A stretch of DNA of 37,126 nucleotides from the NCBI GenBank assembly GCA_030537215.1, contig JAUNOF010000001.1, positions 1 through 37,126 of the forward strand, written 5' to 3'. Shown here one piece after another: positions 1 through 8,414 of the stretch. The number at the start of each line of letters is the position of its first letter. The stretch's first letter is position 1. Source of the DNA: Lachnospiraceae bacterium. GTDB lineage: Bacteria; Bacillota; Clostridia; Lachnospirales; Lachnospiraceae. Below the pieces are notes generated by a model that saw only the letters and a list, made by a program, of their open reading frames with translations, searched no databases and was not told the DNA's origin. The position numbers and the translations under genes are program-made.

Positions 1-1126
1 TGGTCAGTCTCTCTAACCCCTCCTGCCAGATCCAGTGGGTATCCAGTGCATTGTATTCTCCCGGTACCGCTGCTCCTACCTGGGTGAACATGGCCAGGGA
101 AATATCAAAGTGATTGTTGGAATGAGATCCCCAGGTGTAGCCGAAATCATGACACATCTGGGCCACTCTCACAGAACCGCTCATGGTCCAGAAATGAGGA
201 TCTGCCAGGATGATATCTACTGCCTGGGACTCTAAGGAGTGGCTTACCTCTCTCCAGTCCGTTGCGATCATGTTGGTTGCCGTCGGGAAGCCGGTGCGGC
301 GGCGGAACTCGCTCATGATCTCTCTTCCGGAGTATACGCCCTCTGCTCCGCATGGGTCCTCACAATAGGTCAGGATGCCCTGCATGCCCTTTACATACTC
401 CACTGCCTGCTCCAACAGCCAGCCGCCGTTTGGATCCAGGTCGATCCTTGCCTCCGGGAATGCCTTCTTTAAGGCCCGGATCACGTCCATCTCCTCATTT
501 CCTGGAAGAACGCCGCCCTTTAACTTGAAGTCCTGGAAGCCGTACTTCTCATGGGTGGCCTTGGCAAATGCCACGATCTTATCCGCAGTCAGCGCCTCCT
601 CATGACGGATCCGGTACCACTCGCAGTCAGAATCCGGCTCAGAATCGTATGGCAGGTCGGTCTTGTTCCGGTCGCCTACGAAGAATAAGTAGCCTAACAT
701 ACGAACCTTGTCTCTCTGCTGGCCGTCGCCTAACAGCTCACAGACCGGCACGCCCAGATGCTTTCCTAACAGATCCAGACACGGCGCCTCGATTGCAGTG
801 ATGACATGAACGCCGGTACGCAGATCAAAGGTCTGGTTTCCTCTTACATCTTCCTCGCCCTTGGAATCCAGATGCTTCTTAACCTTTAGCAGAGTGCTCT
901 TGTACTCAGCAATTTTGGTCCCTTCTACTAACGGGATGCACTCCTCAAGGGCTGCGGTGATCTTCTTTCCTCCCGGCACCTCGCCTACGCCCATCTCACC
1001 GTTGTCTGCGTACAGAACCACTACGTTTCTGGTGAAGTAAGGTGCATGAGCGCCGCTTAAGTTAAGCTCCATACAGTCCTTGCCCGCTACCGGCCAAACT
1101 TCCATCTTGGTAATTACTGGTGACAT
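1..1126 (-). CDS. gudD: Glucarate dehydratase, C-terminus cut by window edge
   Basis: Enolase-superfamily enzyme that dehydrates D-glucarate to 5-keto-4-deoxyglucarate in sugar-diacid catabolism (cytoplasmic). 375 codons are visible of about 446 usual for the family; the 3' end lies beyond base 1. Seen in the translation: the FKLKGG motif with Lys201/Lys203, Asp231 in LDPNGGW, Glu256 in YCEDP, Asn285 in TNM and His335 in SHSNNHF. All sit at a constant offset of 4 from the well-studied E. coli GudD residues (K207, D235, E260, N289, H339), so the enzyme should be active. The ATG at 1126 is preceded by AGGAGGGT (1133-1140 on the complement). Divergent from the LysR gene at 1373, which probably regulates it. 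The next genes of the pathway are outside the window. Confidence 0.95.
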   Translation of the reverse strand, partial: MSPVITKMEVWPVAGKDCMELNLSGAHAPYFTRNVVVLYADNGEMGVGEVPGGKKITAALEECIPLVEGTKIAEYKSTLLKVKKHLDSKGEEDVRGNQTFDLRTGVHVITAIEAPCLDLLGKHLGVPVCELLGDGQQRDKVRMLGYLFFVGDRNKTDLPYDSEPDSDCEWYRIRHEEALTADKIVAFAKATHEKYGFQDFKLKGGVLPGNEEMDVIRALKKAFPEARIDLDPNGGWLLEQAVEYVKGMQGILTYCEDPCGAEGVYSGREIMSEFRRRTGFPTATNMIATDWREVSHSLESQAVDIILADPHFWTMSGSVRVAQMCHDFGYTWGSHSNNHFDISLAMFTQVGAAVPGEYNALDTHWIWQEGLERLT

Positions 1127-1177
1127 CTGTTTACCCTCCTATTGTGAAATTTTTGTAAAACTTTTTGCTATGTCATA

Positions 1178-1206
1178 AGTATACACCTGATGTTCTCGTA
1201 AGTAAA
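1178..1206 (-). promoter_or_regulatory. Probable gudD promoter
   Basis: On the minus strand TTTACT (1206-1201) and TATACT (1183-1178) are separated by 17 bases, close to the SigA consensus. Predicted start of RNA is near 1171, giving a leader of about 45 bases before the gudD ATG. Confidence 0.6.
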
Positions 1207-1251
1207 GTTATATTCTTTTCTTGTTACTCTTAATTTTTCTTATGGTATATA

Positions 1252-1280
1252 TTGATTTTGCACAAAAAATAGTATAAAAT
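1252..1280 (+). promoter_or_regulatory. Probable promoter of the gudD-linked LysR gene
   Basis: TTGATT (1252-1257) and TAAAAT (1275-1280) with a 17-base spacer, placed for plus-strand transcription toward the regulator at 1373. The divergent arrangement with the gudD promoter is typical for LysR regulators acting on the neighbouring gene. Confidence 0.5.
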
Positions 1281-1372
1281 AGGTTTAAAAGCCAGTATTT
1301 TAACAATTTCTTAACAAGACTTTTACCAATACTGTGAGAAACAAAATTTCAACAAAGAGGGGAAGAATGCTT

Positions 1373-2311
1373 ATGGATACCAAGCAATTAGAATATATCT
1401 TAAAAATCGCAGAAGAAAATAATATTACCCGGGCCGCCAACAAGCTGTACATTACCCAGTCCGCACTGAACCAGCAGCTGATCAAGCTGGAAAAAGAACT
1501 GGGGACGCCCTTGTTTCACCGGTCCCGCACAAATTGGCACCTGACGGAGGCCGGCGAAATTTATATAAAAAATGCAAAAGAGATGCTCAGAATCAAACGG
1601 GATACCTACCAGATGATCCACGATCTGACACAAGGAAAGTGCGGCCATCTGTCTGTAGGCTTTACCGCAGGGCGGGGCATCACCATGTTCACCTCCGCCT
1701 ACTCCGTTTTTCACCAGCTTTATCCGAATATTATCATTGAACCCATGGAAGGCATGGCAAGAGATCTGCAGAAACTAATTTCTCAGGGCGATCTGGATAT
1801 CGGCTTTCTCACGCTCACAGACGCAGACCGGACAGATGATCTCTACGAAACCATCTACACCGAAGAGATGTTTCTTGCGCTCCCCTCCGGCCATCCCATG
1901 GCGAAGATCCACCCCACGGAACACAATCAATATGCCACGCTGGATATCCGTGCAGTCCAGTACGAGCCCTTTGTGCTGATGCATAAACGTTCCACCATGC
2001 GTACCATAATCAATCAGATCTTCTCCGATGCCGGCTTTGAGCCTCAGATCCTGTTTGAAACCGGCAACAACCATACCATCATTTCCATGATCCAGGCCAG
2101 CTTATGCTGCGGGATCCTGACCTCTTATTATGTAAAGGATCTGCCCAAAGGGATTACCTGCTTCCGCCTGCCCTCCCGCCCCACCTGGGAATTTACAGCC
2201 AGCTACAAAAAGGGACGCTACTTAAGCGATGCTGCCAGATGCTTCATTGACCTGATGAAAAGTCAGTGGGGAACGGCAGGGAACACGCCTCAAAAGCTTC
2301 CGGGTAAATAA
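1373..2311 (+). CDS. LysR-family transcriptional regulator next to gudD
   Basis: About 312 aa. The N-terminal winged helix-turn-helix is clear (KQLEYILKIAEENNITRAANKLYITQ split across residues 3-28, then QQLIKLEKELGTPLF). It is followed by a LysR substrate-binding domain beginning near GKCGHLSVGF. It probably senses a sugar acid or related metabolite and controls the divergent glucarate dehydratase; this is inferred from position only. Start choice: AGAGGGG at 1356-1362 lies 10 bases before ATG 1373 and 4 before ATG 1367 (adds Met-Leu). An in-frame GTG at 1334 has no ribosome site. Its stop codon lies in the loop of a hairpin shared with the convergent pfp gene. Confidence 0.88.
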   Translation: MDTKQLEYILKIAEENNITRAANKLYITQSALNQQLIKLEKELGTPLFHRSRTNWHLTEAGEIYIKNAKEMLRIKRDTYQMIHDLTQGKCGHLSVGFTAGRGITMFTSAYSVFHQLYPNIIIEPMEGMARDLQKLISQGDLDIGFLTLTDADRTDDLYETIYTEEMFLALPSGHPMAKIHPTEHNQYATLDIRAVQYEPFVLMHKRSTMRTIINQIFSDAGFEPQILFETGNNHTIISMIQASLCCGILTSYYVKDLPKGITCFRLPSRPTWEFTASYKKGRYLSDAARCFIDLMKSQWGTAGNTPQKLPGK

Positions 2312-2321
2312 CCGGAAGCTT
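2294..2321. terminator. Bidirectional terminator between LysR and pfp
   Basis: Perfect 10-bp inverted repeat AAGCTTCCGG / CCGGAAGCTT with an 8-base loop, followed by TATTTTCT on the plus strand and by TTTTG on the minus strand. It overlaps the stop codons of both converging genes, so both transcripts appear to end here. Confidence 0.7.
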
Positions 2322-3540
2322 ATTTTCTATATAAATATACAGGAAGACCATCCTTCATCTTCCGTTTTGCCTCGCCGCGAATCAGCGGAAGAGCATAATC
2401 CCAGAATTCCGATCCAATATCCGTGCCGTTTTTCACGATCCATTCAGTTGGAAATTTCTTCTCCTGATTACAAATCTGGTTGACATCTTCTGTCACGTAC
2501 TCCAGCTCATACCTTTCCCCGTCTTTTCTTCGGAACGCGATCATCTGCCCGGTGCTTCCCTTTAATGCCGCCGCAACCCCGGCTCTTCCTGCCTCTGCCG
2601 CTTCCTCTATATCCGTCATAGAAACCACCATGCCGGAGCATCGCTGGCTTACATTCAGCTCCACCGAACGCACCTTCACGCCATACCGATTCCGGATAAA
2701 TGCCTCCAAAACCTTCCCGGAACCGGTCAGCATCTTATGGCCGAAGCTGTCTGTCTGAGCTGCGCTGCCATACTCACAAATAAACGTTCCATCTTTATCG
2801 GAGATTCCCTCCGATACACAGACTACTACATTAGGCTGCCGGTCCAGAGCCGCTTTCACATCCAGGGCAAACTGCTCCAGATCAAAGTCAGCTTCCGGCA
2901 GATACACCAAAAGCGGATTATCTCCCACTTCTTTTCTCGCCAGCACACTGGCTGCCGTCAGCCATCCGGCATGACGCCCCATCAGTTCCACAATGGTCAC
3001 AGCCTTCTGCTGGTATACCGATGCATCCAGGGCGATCTCCCTGACAGTAGCTGCCACATACTTAGCCGCGCTGCCATAGCCTGGGGTGTGATCAGTGTGA
3101 ATCAGGTCATTATCAATGGTCTTGGGAATTCCGATAAAACGAATCTCACTGCCGTTGGCCGCAGCATAGCGGGACAACTTACTGACCGTATCCATGGAAT
3201 CATTGCCGCCGATATAGAAAAAATATCCGATCCCCAGCTGGTCCAGCTTCTGAAAAATCACCGGATAAAAAGGATCCGACAGATCCTCCGGAAGCTTGTA
3301 CCGGCAGGAGCCAAGGTATGCTGCCGGAGTCTGCTTTAAGATTTCCAGTTCCTCTTCGTGTAACTCCGCAGATAAATTCATATAACAGTCCTGCATAAAG
3401 CCTTCAATACCATTTACCATTCCATATACGCTGCCGATCTCATCCGGACGCTCCAGGCCTGCCTTAATCACTCCGTATAAGCTGGCATTGATCACCGCGG
3501 TAGGGCCGCCTGACTGGCCTACAATCATATTTTTCTTCAT
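2320..3540 (-). CDS. pfp: PPi-dependent type 6-phosphofructokinase
   Basis: 406-aa phosphofructokinase-family protein that phosphorylates fructose-6-phosphate to fructose-1,6-bisphosphate in glycolysis. N-terminal loop VGQSGGPTAVINAS. The phosphoryl-donor motif reads GGNDS at residues 111-115, where ATP enzymes have GGDGS; an Asp at the fourth position is the known steric marker against ATP. PKTIDND at 139-145 has the Lys typical of pyrophosphate enzymes (ATP enzymes have Gly). MGRHAGW follows. These two changes together favour pyrophosphate as donor, so the reaction may be reversible; the donor was not measured. The Asn at the usual first Asp of the motif is noted separately. A GGGAG ribosome site precedes ATG 3540, with its own promoter upstream. 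Confidence 0.9.
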   Translation of the reverse strand: MKKNMIVGQSGGPTAVINASLYGVIKAGLERPDEIGSVYGMVNGIEGFMQDCYMNLSAELHEEELEILKQTPAAYLGSCRYKLPEDLSDPFYPVIFQKLDQLGIGYFFYIGGNDSMDTVSKLSRYAAANGSEIRFIGIPKTIDNDLIHTDHTPGYGSAAKYVAATVREIALDASVYQQKAVTIVELMGRHAGWLTAASVLARKEVGDNPLLVYLPEADFDLEQFALDVKAALDRQPNVVVCVSEGISDKDGTFICEYGSAAQTDSFGHKMLTGSGKVLEAFIRNRYGVKVRSVELNVSQRCSGMVVSMTDIEEAAEAGRAGVAAALKGSTGQMIAFRRKDGERYELEYVTEDVNQICNQEKKFPTEWIVKNGTDIGSEFWDYALPLIRGEAKRKMKDGLPVYLYRK

Positions 3541-3606
3541 ATTGGATTTTGCTCCCTTTCTCTATTGTTAACATAGCTTTCTAGTAAAGCAGATCTTTGT
3601 TATTTC

Positions 3607-3635
3607 ATTATACACAGGGAAGCAGACAGGCTCAA
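3607..3635 (-). promoter_or_regulatory. Probable pfp promoter
   Basis: Minus-strand TTGAGC (3635-3630), 17-base spacer, perfect TATAAT (3612-3607). Predicted leader of about 60 bases to the pfp ATG. Confidence 0.65.
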
Positions 3636-3712
3636 TGGTTTTCTTAAATATTTCTTTATTCTGTGCTGCCTCCTATCATACAGCCAAAAAATTTAGAATA
3701 TGTGTGTATAAT

Positions 3713-3827
3713 CCTCTGCTGGATGGCAATACTGTAAATGTAAACAAAAGAGAAAAGAATAACTACTTATCCTCCCCTTTTTATTACCCTGTTCGCTGCA
3801 ATGGCGCGGCGGACGGGGTAATTTTTT
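3713..3827 (+). ncRNA. Candidate small RNA or attenuated leader upstream of bioY
   Basis: A perfect TATAAT at 3707-3712 (no good -35 box seen) is followed by about 110 bases ending in a very strong terminator at 3783-3827. The stretch just before the terminator stem is pyrimidine-rich (ATCCTCCCCTTTTT, 3770-3782 region) and would be single-stranded, so it could pair with AGGAGG ribosome sites as known CU-rich Gram-positive sRNAs do. The terminator precedes the bioY promoter, so this RNA is not simply the bioY leader. No convincing protein is encoded. Could also be the tail of a longer unseen transcript. Confidence 0.4.
3783..3827 (+). terminator. Strong intrinsic terminator, plus-strand specific
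   Basis: 17-bp stem (3783-3799 with 3806-3822), 6-base loop AATGGC, then TTTTTT. Three G-U pairs (T3790-G3815, T3793-G3812, T3797-G3808) are stable only in the plus-strand RNA, which shows that the transcribed direction is plus. No annotated gene lies upstream on that strand, hence the sRNA proposal. Confidence 0.85.
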
Positions 3828-3891
3828 GCTTTTGCCTTATTTTATCGGGGGGTGCGGGCTTATACGGGATGGATTGCAATTAGCGCGTCAA

Positions 3892-3925
3892 ATTGTCAAC
3901 TATTTTTAAAATATTGGTTGACAAT
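3892..3925. promoter_or_regulatory. BirA (biotin repressor) operator of bioY
   Basis: Perfect 9-bp inverted repeat ATTGTCAAC (3892-3900) and GTTGACAAT (3917-3925) separated by 16 bases. This matches the established BirA operator pattern TTGTCAAC-N14-16-GTTGACAA. The right half contains the -35 box of the bioY promoter, so bound BirA-biotinyl-AMP should block RNA polymerase. Confidence 0.92.
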
Positions 3926-3946
3926 CATTTTTTATCATGATATAAC
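3918..3946 (+). promoter_or_regulatory. bioY promoter
   Basis: Consensus TTGACA (3918-3923), 17-base spacer, TATAAC (3941-3946). The -35 box is embedded in the right arm of the BirA operator. Confidence 0.85.
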
Positions 3947-4015
3947 CTATCTCAAGGCAACGATCAAAAGCAAGGACCTTTTGCCCCATCATCATTACGA
4001 AAAGGAGATATCATC

Positions 4016-4606
4016 ATGAGTACGCAACCTACCATTTCTGCACCTGCATCTTCCGCCTCGAAGCACGCTTTTACAACCAAAGAGCTGGTTTTAGGCGGAA
4101 TGTTTGCTGCTGTTTTAGCAGTTATTTCTCAGTTATCAATCCCCATGCCAACAGGCGTTCCCATCACCATCCAGGTGTTTGGTGTCGCACTGGTGGGTGT
4201 AGTGTTAGGCTGGCGGCTGGGCCTTCTGGCAACTCTCACCTATATTCTGTTAGGTGCTGTGGGCCTTCCTGTTTTCGCCAACTTTACCGGAGGCTTCCAT
4301 CGCCTGGCAGGCGTAACTGGCGGGTATATCTGGGCATGGCCGTTTATGACTGCTTTAAGCGGCATTCAGCCTAAAACCGGCAGCAAATATGTCAACATGG
4401 CGCTGATTATTGTATCCTCTCTGCTGGGACTTGCCATCGTTGAGATTATCGGCGGCCTTCAGTGGGCCATGCTGGCCGGTGATCAGACAATAGCAGCTGT
4501 ATTTGCATATTCTATGGTGGCATTTGTCCCAAAGGATATTGTCATCACAATCCTGGCTGTTGTAATTGGAATCCCTATGCGGAAAACCATCTTCCGCCAG
4601 CGCTAA
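4016..4606 (+). CDS. bioY: Biotin ECF transporter S-component BioY
   Basis: 196-aa polytopic membrane protein of the BioY family: the substrate-binding subunit that imports biotin, alone or with shared EcfA/EcfT energizing subunits, none of which lie here. The sequence has several hydrophobic segments and the conserved region PMPTGVPITIQVFGV (about residues 42-56), followed by LRLGLLATLTYILLGAVGLPVF-type segments and GGYIWAWP. ATG 4016 is set by AAAGGAGA at 4000-4007. Expression should be repressed when biotin is plentiful through the BirA operator directly upstream. Monocistronic, with its own terminator at 4635. Confidence 0.95.
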   Translation: MSTQPTISAPASSASKHAFTTKELVLGGMFAAVLAVISQLSIPMPTGVPITIQVFGVALVGVVLGWRLGLLATLTYILLGAVGLPVFANFTGGFHRLAGVTGGYIWAWPFMTALSGIQPKTGSKYVNMALIIVSSLLGLAIVEIIGGLQWAMLAGDQTIAAVFAYSMVAFVPKDIVITILAVVIGIPMRKTIFRQR

Positions 4607-4634
4607 CACCTTCCTGACTGACAGAAACTGATGC

Positions 4635-4675
4635 AAAAGCGTCATCCCTGACAATCGCCTGGGATGACGCTTTTT
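4635..4675 (+). terminator. bioY terminator
   Basis: 14-bp stem AAAAGCGTCATCCC (4635-4648) with GGGATGACGCTTTT (4661-4674), 12-base loop, T-run. The minus strand also has TTTTGC after the stem, so it may serve the other direction weakly. Confidence 0.85.
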
Positions 4676-4728
4676 ATTTTCCTTTATTTTTAGTTGATTG
4701 CCTGGGGTATTTGACTTTACTCTTCTGG

Positions 4729-7029
4729 TCACATAACCGCCCCATCCCGGATTTCCGTTCCTTCATAAAAGAAATTCAGAATATCCTGATAGCTTTTTCC
4801 TTCCTTTGCCATCCCCTGAGCTCCATTCTGGCTCATGCCGGCGCCGTGGCCGAAGCCGCCGCCCCAGATCTGGAACAGCTTGCTTCCATCTCTGGCGGTT
4901 CCCACTTCCTGAATGGCAATAAAGGCGCTTGGCAGCAGGCTCATTCCGCTGATGGTTTTTCCATCCTTCCGTTCGATCTCCAGATCAGCGCTTCCCAATG
5001 CCCTGCGAATCTCCATCTGACTGGAACAGGTCTTGGTGTTCCCGTTTACATCCGTTACCACCATCTTTTTCGCCACACCTCCGGCTCCTCGTTCTGTTAT
5101 GGTTACAGAGTCCACCTGACCTAAACCAAGCTGATTTCCCAGAGTAGTTCCTTTGTATAACGCCTTCCAGCGGTACATTGGATAGGAAGCATCGTAGGCC
5201 GGGATATCATAATTTTTAATAAATTCGGCAAATGCGCTGTTGGAGGTCAGATCCAGGCACTGACGGCGGTCGCGCAGTTCCACCGCCTTTAAATAAGGAG
5301 TGGCCTCCCCGGTTCCGCCCCATACGCTGCCGTCAGTTCCGTGACCGCAGGAGGTGGAATAATAATAAGCATCCACAGGGGTATCTCCGTAAAACAGCAG
5401 TTTTCCACAGGTTTCGTCCACTGCCTGGCTGGTGGAGGAGGAAACTGCCACGTTGTTGTACACCTGGTAGTTGGTGCTGTCGTCCACATGAGCGCCGTAC
5501 TGGCTGTAGCTGTTTCCCATGATCTGCCGGTAAGCGTAGGTTCTGGCGCAGACTGCCTGGGCTTTGAGCGCTTCCATCTCATAGCTGGCCGGCATCTCAC
5601 TTGGCACCACCTTCTTCAGATAATCCTCCAGCAGCAGGTCGTTGACCAGAACCAGCCTGTCCCCCTCCTGCCGGATCTCTAAAATCCCATCGTAAACCGG
5701 CACGCCCTGGCTTCTGGTAAGGCTGTCAATGCGGATCCCGTCATTCCCAGCGCTGGGGGTCAATACTGCTCTTCCCTCCTGAAGGCATTCATCTCCCGGC
5801 GCTATGGTAAGGGCTTCTCCTGCCTTTACTGGAACCTGCTTTTCGGTTTCCTCCCCATAGCTTAACACGCCATCGCAGAGAAGGGTTACGGTCACCTGAG
5901 AATGGAATACAGACTGAAAACCGTCATTCATCAGCAGCACCCGGATCCGTTCCGGGCTGAACGGACGCACCGTCAATGCAGCACACAGCTTTCCGTCCGC
6001 CGCTACAAACTCCTGGAGATCATAGCCCACCAGAATATCGGTCCGTTTCTGCTCCTGGTAATCTCCATACACCTTATAGACCCGGAATCCAGGAGCAGTG
6101 GCTACTTTGCCGTAGCCTTCAATCTCAATAAAATCCTCTCCCACTGCCAGAACCTTTCCGCGGATCCGTTCCTTCTTAATGGTAATCTTTTTCAGCTCTC
6201 CTCTTTCCAGATGCAGATCTACAATATTATGTACCAGTTCCTCTGCCTCCGGCCCCTTTTTGGGAAGCTCAAACTGCCGGGTAATGGTTCCTGCATGGAT
6301 AAAAAGCTGGTCCTCCTCCATACTGTCTACCCAGACATTTTCATAGACCACATCCTCCGACATCAGCCGCCCAACTCCGGCTAATTCACCGTCCCGGACA
6401 AATATGCGGATCTTTTTATCCATGTAAGTATCCAAAGCCAGACCCTCGAACCGGAAATCTCCGGCGCTGGTATAGCAGGTCCAGCTGGAGGAATTTTCCA
6501 CATTTGCCGGAGTTCCGTATAAGATTACATCCAGCATCTGGAGCCCGGAGGCTCCTGAACTTTCCTCTGCTTTGTTTTTCTGGTCTGCTGCCGCTTCCTC
6601 GTAGATCCGCCACCACATTTCTGCCGGATAGGGTTTGTCCTGGTTGCTCTTGTTGGCATTGACCTGATTTCCGTACCGTTTTCCCAAAAAGCTGGTCAGC
6701 ATGTAGGCTTCCCGATAGGTCAGTTCCTGCTGCGCCTCCTTCGCTGAGGCCGGGGTGTCCTCCTCCCGCAGCCCGCCGTGGTCATAAAGGTAATCCATAT
6801 AGATCACATACCAATTATTCTGTTCCTTTTCCGGGAAATGGGAGGCCCCCCTTTCTTCCTTATACTGAATGCACTCTTCTCTGGAAACAGCAAAGAGCGC
6901 AGCAGCTTTCGCGGCCTGCGCCCTGGTGATCCCCGGCTTATCCGGTTCCAGATACACGATCACGCCGATCAATATAAGAATGAGAGCAAGGATCCCCATG
7001 ATCCGAACAATGAATGATTTCCTGCTCAT
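4729..7029 (-). CDS. Membrane-anchored SpoIID/LytB-domain protein
   Basis: 766 aa. One N-terminal membrane segment (about residues 10-26, GILALILILIGVIVYLE) with the rest presumably outside. A long N-terminal region of no recognised family is followed by a C-terminal SpoIID/LytB domain from about residue 450: LLLEDYLKKVVPSEMP with a conserved Glu in PSEMP, LKAQAVCARTYA, YYYSTSCGHGTDGSVWGG, and GGGFGHGAGMSQNGAQGMA near the end. The family includes SpoIID, a lytic transglycosylase acting on denuded glycan strands in engulfment, and LytB-type modifiers of amidases. With the extra 400-residue N-terminal part and no sporulation neighbours, the exact role is open. ATG 7029 follows AAAGGAAAT; 14 bases separate it from the upstream permease, so the two are probably co-transcribed. 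Confidence 0.85.
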   Translation of the reverse strand: MSRKSFIVRIMGILALILILIGVIVYLEPDKPGITRAQAAKAAALFAVSREECIQYKEERGASHFPEKEQNNWYVIYMDYLYDHGGLREEDTPASAKEAQQELTYREAYMLTSFLGKRYGNQVNANKSNQDKPYPAEMWWRIYEEAAADQKNKAEESSGASGLQMLDVILYGTPANVENSSSWTCYTSAGDFRFEGLALDTYMDKKIRIFVRDGELAGVGRLMSEDVVYENVWVDSMEEDQLFIHAGTITRQFELPKKGPEAEELVHNIVDLHLERGELKKITIKKERIRGKVLAVGEDFIEIEGYGKVATAPGFRVYKVYGDYQEQKRTDILVGYDLQEFVAADGKLCAALTVRPFSPERIRVLLMNDGFQSVFHSQVTVTLLCDGVLSYGEETEKQVPVKAGEALTIAPGDECLQEGRAVLTPSAGNDGIRIDSLTRSQGVPVYDGILEIRQEGDRLVLVNDLLLEDYLKKVVPSEMPASYEMEALKAQAVCARTYAYRQIMGNSYSQYGAHVDDSTNYQVYNNVAVSSSTSQAVDETCGKLLFYGDTPVDAYYYSTSCGHGTDGSVWGGTGEATPYLKAVELRDRRQCLDLTSNSAFAEFIKNYDIPAYDASYPMYRWKALYKGTTLGNQLGLGQVDSVTITERGAGGVAKKMVVTDVNGNTKTCSSQMEIRRALGSADLEIERKDGKTISGMSLLPSAFIAIQEVGTARDGSKLFQIWGGGFGHGAGMSQNGAQGMAKEGKSYQDILNFFYEGTEIRDGAVM

Positions 7030-7043
7030 AATTTCCTTTCATT

Positions 7044-8339
7044 TTATTTTTTCTTCTCTGCTGTCTTCTTCCCTGCTGTTCCCGACTTCGTATCAAAACC
7101 TTCCTTCCGGCAGATCGTAAGCTTCTTCTCGTCTACATAGCCTGCGTCATCGTACTCGCAGGTTTCCACCGGCAGACGTTTTTTCTTGAGGGACAGCTTC
7201 ACTCCATCGGACAGCAGCCGGTAGATCACGGCAAAGGTGGGCACACCGATGATCATTCCCACGAACCCAAACAGGCCGCCAAACAAAAGGATAGAAAACA
7301 GCACCCAGAAGCTGGACACGCCAGTAGATTCTCCCAGGATCTTCGGTCCCAGGATATTACCGTCAAACTGCTGAAGCAGCAGGATAAAAATCAGGAAATA
7401 CACACACTGCAGCGGATTCACCAAAAGAACCAGCACTGCCGCAGGAGCAGCTCCGATAAAGGGCCCGAAAAACGGGATCACATTGGTCACACCGATGATC
7501 ACGCTGATCAGCAGCACGTATGGCATCTTCATCAGACTCATACAGAAAAAGCAGATGATTCCAATGATCAGGGAATCCACAAGCTTCCCGATAATAAAGC
7601 CTCCAAATACCTGATGGATAAACCTTGCCTCATCGATCAGCCGGTTCGCCCACCGCACCGGAAAAATGCCGTACATAGACTTTTTCGCTATGGTAGACAG
7701 CTCATCCTTCATATTCAGCAGATAGATCATAACGATCAATCCGATGAGAATATTCTTCAGCCAGATCAGCAGACTGAACATTCCGCTGGACAGACTGCCG
7801 ATGATCTTGTCCAGATTAGGAGCCAGAACCGTTCTGCCCCAGCTTTTCGCCCAATCCAGAGCCTGGTCCATATAGGACACAACCTGATTCATAACCTCTG
7901 GATTATTTTCCAGCACCTGCTGCACCCAGATAATAAAATTATTCACATTGCTTGGAAGAGCATCCACCACACTCTGAATGCTTTTTACCAGCTGCGGAAT
8001 CAGCATGGAAATCAGTCCTGCCACCACTACGATCAGAACGATCAGGCTGATTACCGTTCCAATGCATCTTCCGATTCCTCTGCGCCGCTTATGGCTGCCC
8101 ACCCACTTGACAAGGACCTGATCCGTTTTCCGGACGCACCAGTTGTAAACTGGCGCCAGCAGATACGCCATCACAGCTCCGTATATCACCGGCATCAGGA
8201 TCGTCAGCAGCATCGATGCTAATGCCTTCACCCGCTCAAAGCGCAGAAGCAGATATCCAAAAGCAATGCTGGCTGCAATCACGCAAAACGCGGTCACTCC
8301 CCAGTATATATAATCCTTAAATTTATGATCGTTATCCAT
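7044..8339 (-). CDS. AI-2E family transporter
   Basis: 431-aa polytopic protein of the AI-2E/PerM/YdiK family (PF01594). It shows paired N-terminal membrane helices, a soluble segment (about 140-210, with the WVQQVLENNPEVMNQV stretch), and the family's C-terminal core containing NVIPFFGPFIGAAPAAV and LGPKILGESTGVSSFWVLF. Members export small molecules or act as Na/H antiporters; substrates are rarely known, so the family name should not be read as proof of autoinducer export. Start at 8339 (MDND) is favoured by AAAGGAAA 7-8 bases upstream; an alternative ATG at 8357 has AGGAG directly abutting it. The C-terminal tail is Lys-rich and cytoplasmic. It lies just downstream of the 6S RNA terminator. 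Confidence 0.9.
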   Translation of the reverse strand: MDNDHKFKDYIYWGVTAFCVIAASIAFGYLLLRFERVKALASMLLTILMPVIYGAVMAYLLAPVYNWCVRKTDQVLVKWVGSHKRRRGIGRCIGTVISLIVLIVVVAGLISMLIPQLVKSIQSVVDALPSNVNNFIIWVQQVLENNPEVMNQVVSYMDQALDWAKSWGRTVLAPNLDKIIGSLSSGMFSLLIWLKNILIGLIVMIYLLNMKDELSTIAKKSMYGIFPVRWANRLIDEARFIHQVFGGFIIGKLVDSLIIGIICFFCMSLMKMPYVLLISVIIGVTNVIPFFGPFIGAAPAAVLVLLVNPLQCVYFLIFILLLQQFDGNILGPKILGESTGVSSFWVLFSILLFGGLFGFVGMIIGVPTFAVIYRLLSDGVKLSLKKKRLPVETCEYDDAGYVDEKKLTICRKEGFDTKSGTAGKKTAEKKK

Positions 8340-8414
8340 GCTCGTTTCCTTTTTCATCTCCTGTTTGCAATCTGGTCATTTCCTTTTCATAACTGTGAGG
8401 ATCTCTATGTAAAA

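Noticed and set aside
2737-3339. 200-codon frame opposite pfp
   Set aside because: Antisense shadow of the phosphofructokinase gene, without a start signal.
3635-3883. 82-codon reading frame upstream of bioY
   Set aside because: It has no ribosome site, runs through the strong terminator stem at 3783-3822, and shows no family features.
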